This document shows positions 15,344-19,733 of a stretch of 19,733 nt of DNA, piece after piece (position 1 is the first letter of the stretch; each line of letters begins with the position of its first letter). The notes below the pieces were generated by a model. It had not been told where the DNA came from and made no database searches. It saw only the letters and a list, made by a program, of their open reading frames with translations. This DNA comes from Gamarada debralockiae (lineage: Eukaryota; Ascomycota; Leotiomycetes; Helotiales; Hyphodiscaceae), in the NCBI GenBank assembly GCA_002803225.1, contig NXFV01001161.1, positions 1 to 19,733 on the forward strand. Direction: 5' to 3'. The translations under genes and the position numbers were made by a program.

Positions 15344-17820
15344 CTACACCCCGAAGTTTACATTTTCAAGAGGCGTCAACTGCATGAAAGATTCAAAGCT
15401 CTCATCATCACCTCTCCACGTATTCCATAAGTCCTGTTTGCTGCTGTTAGAGATTTCCTTGAGCTCCCCAAATTGTTTCAAGGTTCTGGACTTACCATGT
15501 CAAAATCTGGAGGCCATCCTGCTTCTTCCGTCCCGGTGGTTTCGCCCGAGGGGATTGAAATTGCTTCATAGTTGGTGGTGCTTTCAAGGGTGGTTATATT
15601 GCTTCCAAATCTCGCCCCTGTCATCTGTTGCGCTTTCTTCGCTTTGGCAAGCACAAATGAAAACATGCCATAGGCTTTGGCGCCTTCTGCAGAATCCTCC
15701 CTCGAGATCCTCCAGAACTCAGTGGAAGTCTCGAGCGCAGTAATCATCTCATATCGTCGATCGTACCCCCAAAGAGCAATGTCCTGTAAACTTGGTGAGG
15801 TTGGCTCCGCTTCAAAACCATAATGAAGATCCAATGCAACAGCCATGCAGGCAACAAAGAAATCGTGAGTTGTCAAAGTGGAAAGATGTCGTTGCTTAAC
15901 GTTCTGTGGATAAAGAGAATCGCACTCCAGAAGTAAAGTTGCTTGATGCCTGAGTAGAGTCATTGCTGCATCGATGCAAGAGCGTCGATATGTCATAGAT
16001 GCGGACTCGCGTCGAAGAAACTTGCGGTGCAAGGTACATTGTGCTGATTGATATAATCGGTCGAGATTGATTTGTATCCTTTTAAGGCTCAAGGAAGCCG
16101 TCGTCGTTTCTCCCTGAGCAGGAATTTGAAAATGAGCAGGCATGTCCTTTCGAATTTCATCCAATTCGTGCTCATATTTCTTGACCATTTCGGTACTGAT
16201 GGAGTCGCTGGACTCAGTAAGAGACAAAATCCTTCCGAATACAAGCATGAGCCGAGTCTTTATCACCGTATAGGACACCTCAGTATTCTCACTGAGTGGT
16301 CTTGATGGAGGCAACTTGACGGTGTCTTCGTCGAACTCGCTGTCAAATATATTTCGTGGGAGTTCACAGTCGCATTCGCAATCTCGAACTGTGGTCGGAA
16401 GGGAGACCTGGAAGGAGTATAGAGTGTCCATGATACGGATTCGTGCCCAAACACGCCTACGCATTTCCCCTTCAAACGCCGTGATGCCTGGATGGGCTTT
16501 TGAATCGCGGTGGATCCCCATACGCATAGCCAAACGAACCACCATGCCAATCACTACCGAGAGGTCGATAGTGGCATCTTGTGATCCCATCCATTCCGCT
16601 TGCACGTAGAGCAATAATGCTACTATGGTGTGAGACACTGGATTCGTGTAGTCCGCTGCGATAAGGCATTCAATTGCTTGCGTCTTGTATCCATCACTGA
16701 TACCCAGATCCGAAGCAGAAGCTTCATTCTGGGTTCCCTCGTATGACAGCACAGCAAGACGAAACATCCCAAAAAGTAAGGCAAGCCAGATTATTTTCGT
16801 TTTTGTTGGGTCATTCCAATGCTCGTCATACTGGAGATGGTTTCAGATAGCAAAATTGCATCAAGGCATTAAGACTTACTTGTTTGCGAAATGCTGATTC
16901 GTGTATGATAGCTGATTCCATAGTCAGATATCATGAAAGTCATGGTATTTTGCTGACTTACGCAAGGTGTAAGAATAATAGTTGAAACAACGCGTGACAA
17001 GCTCATCCGCGATAGGTCGAGGGGGAATATAGGAAATTAGCTCTTCCAAAGCCTTTGGAGCTGAAGTACCAAGGAGCAAGCTTGATGATTTCCCTGGACC
17101 TTTCGCGGATGCTCTATTCTCAAGGGCGACATGTTCCAATTCTTCGTGATTGGAATCAAGGTAATTTTTGAACTCTTGTATCTTTTCATTGATCAGCCAA
17201 GCACCCCAATATGTGGTTTGAAAACCCACTTCGCTCATGATAGATACCCAATGTGCCCCACCCAAATAAATAGTCTGGCCGGGATCGACTTTCATGACTC
17301 CCAAAGCTGTGGAAAGTTGATCAACTTCACCATCATTCTCAACTTTGAGGCTCTGATCTGCGCTTTTGAGCCACGTTGGGTTAATCGAGGAGCCACTGGG
17401 CACAACATTGAGCTGTGGAATTTCAGCGACAGGGGGCGCTGGCGGAGGTTGATTCGACATGGTTGACAGGACGAGTTGCTCCAATCGATCAATTCGAGTT
17501 ATAAGCTCATCCCTGGAGGGTTGGTTTGAAGGTAACTGGCCTTCACGAGATACATTGGGACGATTTGAAACGTAAGAGCACGTCGCTGCATCTCCGGTCC
17601 TGACGCAAGATTCGCATGGCTTTGCTCGATTGCATTTTAATCTGATTGAAAAGGATCAGTCCTGTAAAGAACATATATGGCCGGGAAGTTTGAAGAATTG
17701 GGAGACCCTTTGACTTCTCTCTTACTTTCTGATCCTACAGTGCCCGCACGAGACAGGGGGTCTGTTTCTCTTCCGTACAACGCGACGCTGATCATTCTCA
17801 GATCGAGGAGTTGGCTCCAT
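15344..17820 (-). CDS. Zn(II)2Cys6 fungal transcription factor, five exons
   Basis: Inferred exons are 17726-17820, 16962-17641, 16880-16911, 15496-16830 and 15344-15433, giving 743 residues. Introns are 84, 50, 49 and 62 nt, all GT-AG. The N-terminal cluster has Cys25, 28, 35, 41, 44 and 53 (CX2CX6CX5CX2CX8C), split by intron 1 after RIRK and followed by a short coiled-coil-like stretch (RDELITRIDRLEQLVL). The fungal_trans-type middle homology region spans about residues 200-480, with VALLLYVQAEWMGSQD and RMGIHRDSKAHPGITAFEGE before RRRVWARIRIMDTLYS. Length, cluster and domain order are all normal, so the gene appears intact, in contrast to the two broken relatives in this window. It is a nuclear sequence-specific regulator by family. 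Its position 5' of the SDR gene suggests local control, which is inference. Confidence 0.9.
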
Positions 17821-19391
17821 GGTAGCAGGTGAGATGATTGATGAGAAATGAGCAAGAAGCAATAAATCCGAAGAGAGATAAGGACCGTTCTAAAGTTGGG
17901 AAAAGAAAAACCCACCAAAGAGATGATGCAGAAGAAGTTGGCAAGTTAGAGGCAGAGGCACCTAGGACGCGAAGTGCTAAGCTGACGATCCTTGTCTCGC
18001 TTAGTCACTAGCTCAATTCTCTCCACAGAAAAGCCAAACATTTTTTCGCAACTTCGAAGCTTTTCTCTTCATCAAAAAGTAACCAGGGCCAGCCACGACC
18101 TCCACCTCGAATTTCCAACGGTGGTGTGTTGCCAGCACTCTTCGGAGTGTGGGGCTCTGCAGATGGATAATTTTGCTATGCAAGCTCCTTGATAGGAAGT
18201 TTGTCTCCCGTGAGTCTTCTTAAGTGAGGGCGATAGGAGATGAATGTCGATGATGGGAGACAGATCACTGTCTGGTGTTTGGATATAGGATGTACTGGAG
18301 GGAATTGGAGTTGAGGGAGCTTGTGATTGGGGTTGTGAGGTTGGTCGCGTGTGCTGGCATATAATGCAACGAATTGATGAGCATCTCCGGATTCAGGTGT
18401 TTTGGGAGCGTGATTTGTTTGTGCATACGTTCTTCAATCTTGCTAATCTCAACATGCTCGCAGTCCTCTTCTGTTATTCTGTCCCACTTGCCGCATCCAG
18501 CATCGTTTACCCAGACTCTCCACACAATCGACTACTTCCCGACGAACATACATGAGATATAGGGCGCGATAGGAGCGGAAGGGTTATGCGACATGCTGGA
18601 TAGATGAAGATATGGCTACTGCTGCTTTGACTGCGCATGGACAATTGTAGGGCCGAGAAGTGACAGGTGCTCTCTGCTGCGACAGTTGGAATGAAGCGTA
18701 AGGAACTCCGAACAAAGATACGGCGTCACACGGGCTTCGAGGCACTCCATTGGAGCAATGCGCTTCAACTGAATCCTGAATGTTGATGGAGAATTTTTCA
18801 TGGTATCTTCCTTTTCCAATTCACGCATTGAGCCATTATCAACTTCGGTGGACGTGTTCAGGCTGTTGGGTCGGCAGAGGGGCAGAGGCATCCCTTTTGA
18901 GGTCGCCGTCTGTTTCCTATCCTTTCCCCACTGTCTATTCTTGGGCATGACGTTTTCGGACTTTGCTGCGGCTGTTCCTCCTCTTTCTGTGAAAGTTATG
19001 CGGTCATAATTGCCGGCCATTGTTAGGAATGTGGCCATGGCTGAACTCAAGCAAGTGAAGCCACAATTGCACTCCTTCCTTACCGAAAGCGGCGATTGTC
19101 AACTCAATCAGCAAATTTTCATCTATTTCTTTCAAAAGCGCTTCTTGGCGGTCTGTTCGCATCTACTGCCAATCTATTTTCAAAGTTGAATTCGTTAGGT
19201 CGATCAATACCTCTTTCCATACCGGCTCCTCGCGGTTTGACTTCCCAGCCATCATCTTTGTGACAATCACCATATATTGTTTCAATCCTGGAGACCCAAC
19301 GGTCGGTAACCATCATCATTCCTGCCTTGTATCATATGCACAGTCGCTTCAATCACCCTTTACTTACCAAAAAACAATTAACTCTGTCGCA
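17821..19391. other. Long intergenic region with no convincing gene
   Basis: It begins with the regulator's promoter. A small minus frame (18265-18525) and others show no motifs. One longer minus ORF (18616-19050) is listed separately as doubtful. No repeats or RNA genes were recognised. Confidence 0.4.
18616..19050 (-). CDS. Doubtful hypothetical protein, 144 residues
   Basis: An open frame runs from ATG 19048-19050, or a second ATG five codons in (MATFLTMAGNYDRITFTERGG). The product is polar and basic in the middle, with no signal peptide, membrane segment or domain that I recognise. There are several Cys (five) but no metal-binding spacing. Length alone gives it modest weight, and it may be a chance frame. 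Confidence 0.22.
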   Translation of the reverse strand: MSSAMATFLTMAGNYDRITFTERGGTAAAKSENVMPKNRQWGKDRKQTATSKGMPLPLCRPNSLNTSTEVDNGSMRELEKEDTMKNSPSTFRIQLKRIAPMECLEARVTPYLCSEFLTLHSNCRSREHLSLLGPTIVHAQSKQQ

Positions 19392-19630
19392 ATGGCAGCC
19401 GCACCAGCCGCAGCAACATCGTAAGTACCCCTGACCCATTCCTCACCTTGAATTTTCTGACAATCCTCACAGGTCCCTCGCGGAAGCTTTGTCGCTGCTT
19501 TGTTTTGGTTGCAGTAAATTGTCACAAAGTCGAACTTTTGGATTTCTTTGGTGTTGGATTCGAGTTTTGATTTAGTCTTGGGTTTTTACAGAGAGTTAAT
19601 AGTTTAAAAGGGTGTATAGGGGGTTTGTTT
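19392..19630 (+). CDS. Possible 5' end of a gene with an early intron
   Basis: ATG at 19392 is preceded by a pyrimidine/A-rich leader (ACTCTGTCGCA) and reads MAAAPAAATS before a textbook donor GTAAGT at 19421. CTGAC and TCACAG further on (acceptor about 19473) give a 5' splice structure. The following frame reads SLAEALSLLCFGCSKLSQ and stops near 19570, so either this is a very small protein or a second intron removes the stop and the gene continues beyond the window. I do not recognise the product. Confidence 0.35.
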
Positions 19631-19714
19631 TGGGGTTTGAGGTGTAAAAGTTTGAGAGGGGTAATCAGTATTTGATAATTGATGATAATGAATAATTCTG
19701 TCCTTGTTTCTCGA

Positions 19715-19733
19715 CCCCCCCCCCCCCCCCCCC
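19715..19733. repeat. C19 homopolymer at the window end
   Basis: Nineteen consecutive C end the window. This is probably the end of a contig or an assembly limit at a homopolymer. It is not a (CCCTAA)n telomere. Confidence 0.8.

Noticed and set aside
1..19733. A novel defence, toxin or biosynthetic system
   Set aside because: No backbone enzyme, NLR, toxin or repeat array was found; the recognised genes belong to common fungal families, and the shared function of the intact ones is only conjecture.

Overview
The window looks like nuclear DNA of a filamentous ascomycete (Pezizomycotina). Genes carry short 48-84 nt GT-AG introns with CTGAC-type branch sites, there are three Zn(II)2Cys6 regulator genes or remnants, and the protein families (fungal-type FAD oxidoreductase, mitochondrial flavohemoglobin, GABA-type permease, SDR, MDR, small cupin) are typical of that group. 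A Leotiomycete-like source is a guess from overall flavour only. I see no PKS, NRPS or terpene synthase, no tRNA or rRNA and no CRISPR.

Layout. Bases 1-780 are an AT-rich, transposon-like relic. Bases 1269-2787 hold an apparently intact FAD-dependent oxidoreductase gene with one 55 nt intron. A second transposon-end-like sequence lies near 3764-3852, in the same orientation as the first. From about 3890 to 9280 there is a run of broken genes, all on the minus strand: a Zn2Cys6 regulator lacking the second half of its zinc cluster and its 3' part, a mitochondrial flavohemoglobin with four in-frame stops, a cytochrome P450 reduced to its N-terminus, and a second Zn2Cys6 regulator with a 5 bp expansion inside the zinc cluster plus two further lesions.

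From 9951 the genes look alive. An intronless MDR/quinone-oxidoreductase-like gene (minus) diverges from a small cupin gene (plus) across a roughly 600 bp spacer that contains a 9 bp-arm CGG/CCG inverted repeat. Next comes a decayed amino-acid permease (about 12166-12985), then an SDR with a 51 nt in-frame intron, and an intact five-exon Zn2Cys6 transcription factor (15344-17820) on the same strand. The last 1.9 kb holds one doubtful ORF and the possible 5' end of another gene, and finishes in a run of 19 C, probably a contig end.

Interpretation: this is an accessory region. Redox enzymes and regulators of the kind found in secondary-metabolite or detoxification loci sit beside several relics. 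Some nonsense codons are of the C:G to T:A type expected from repeat-induced point mutation (RIP) or ordinary deamination. The intact MDR, cupin, SDR and Zn2Cys6 genes could be one small regulated module, but this is inference. I did not find a convincing, previously undescribed multi-gene system.
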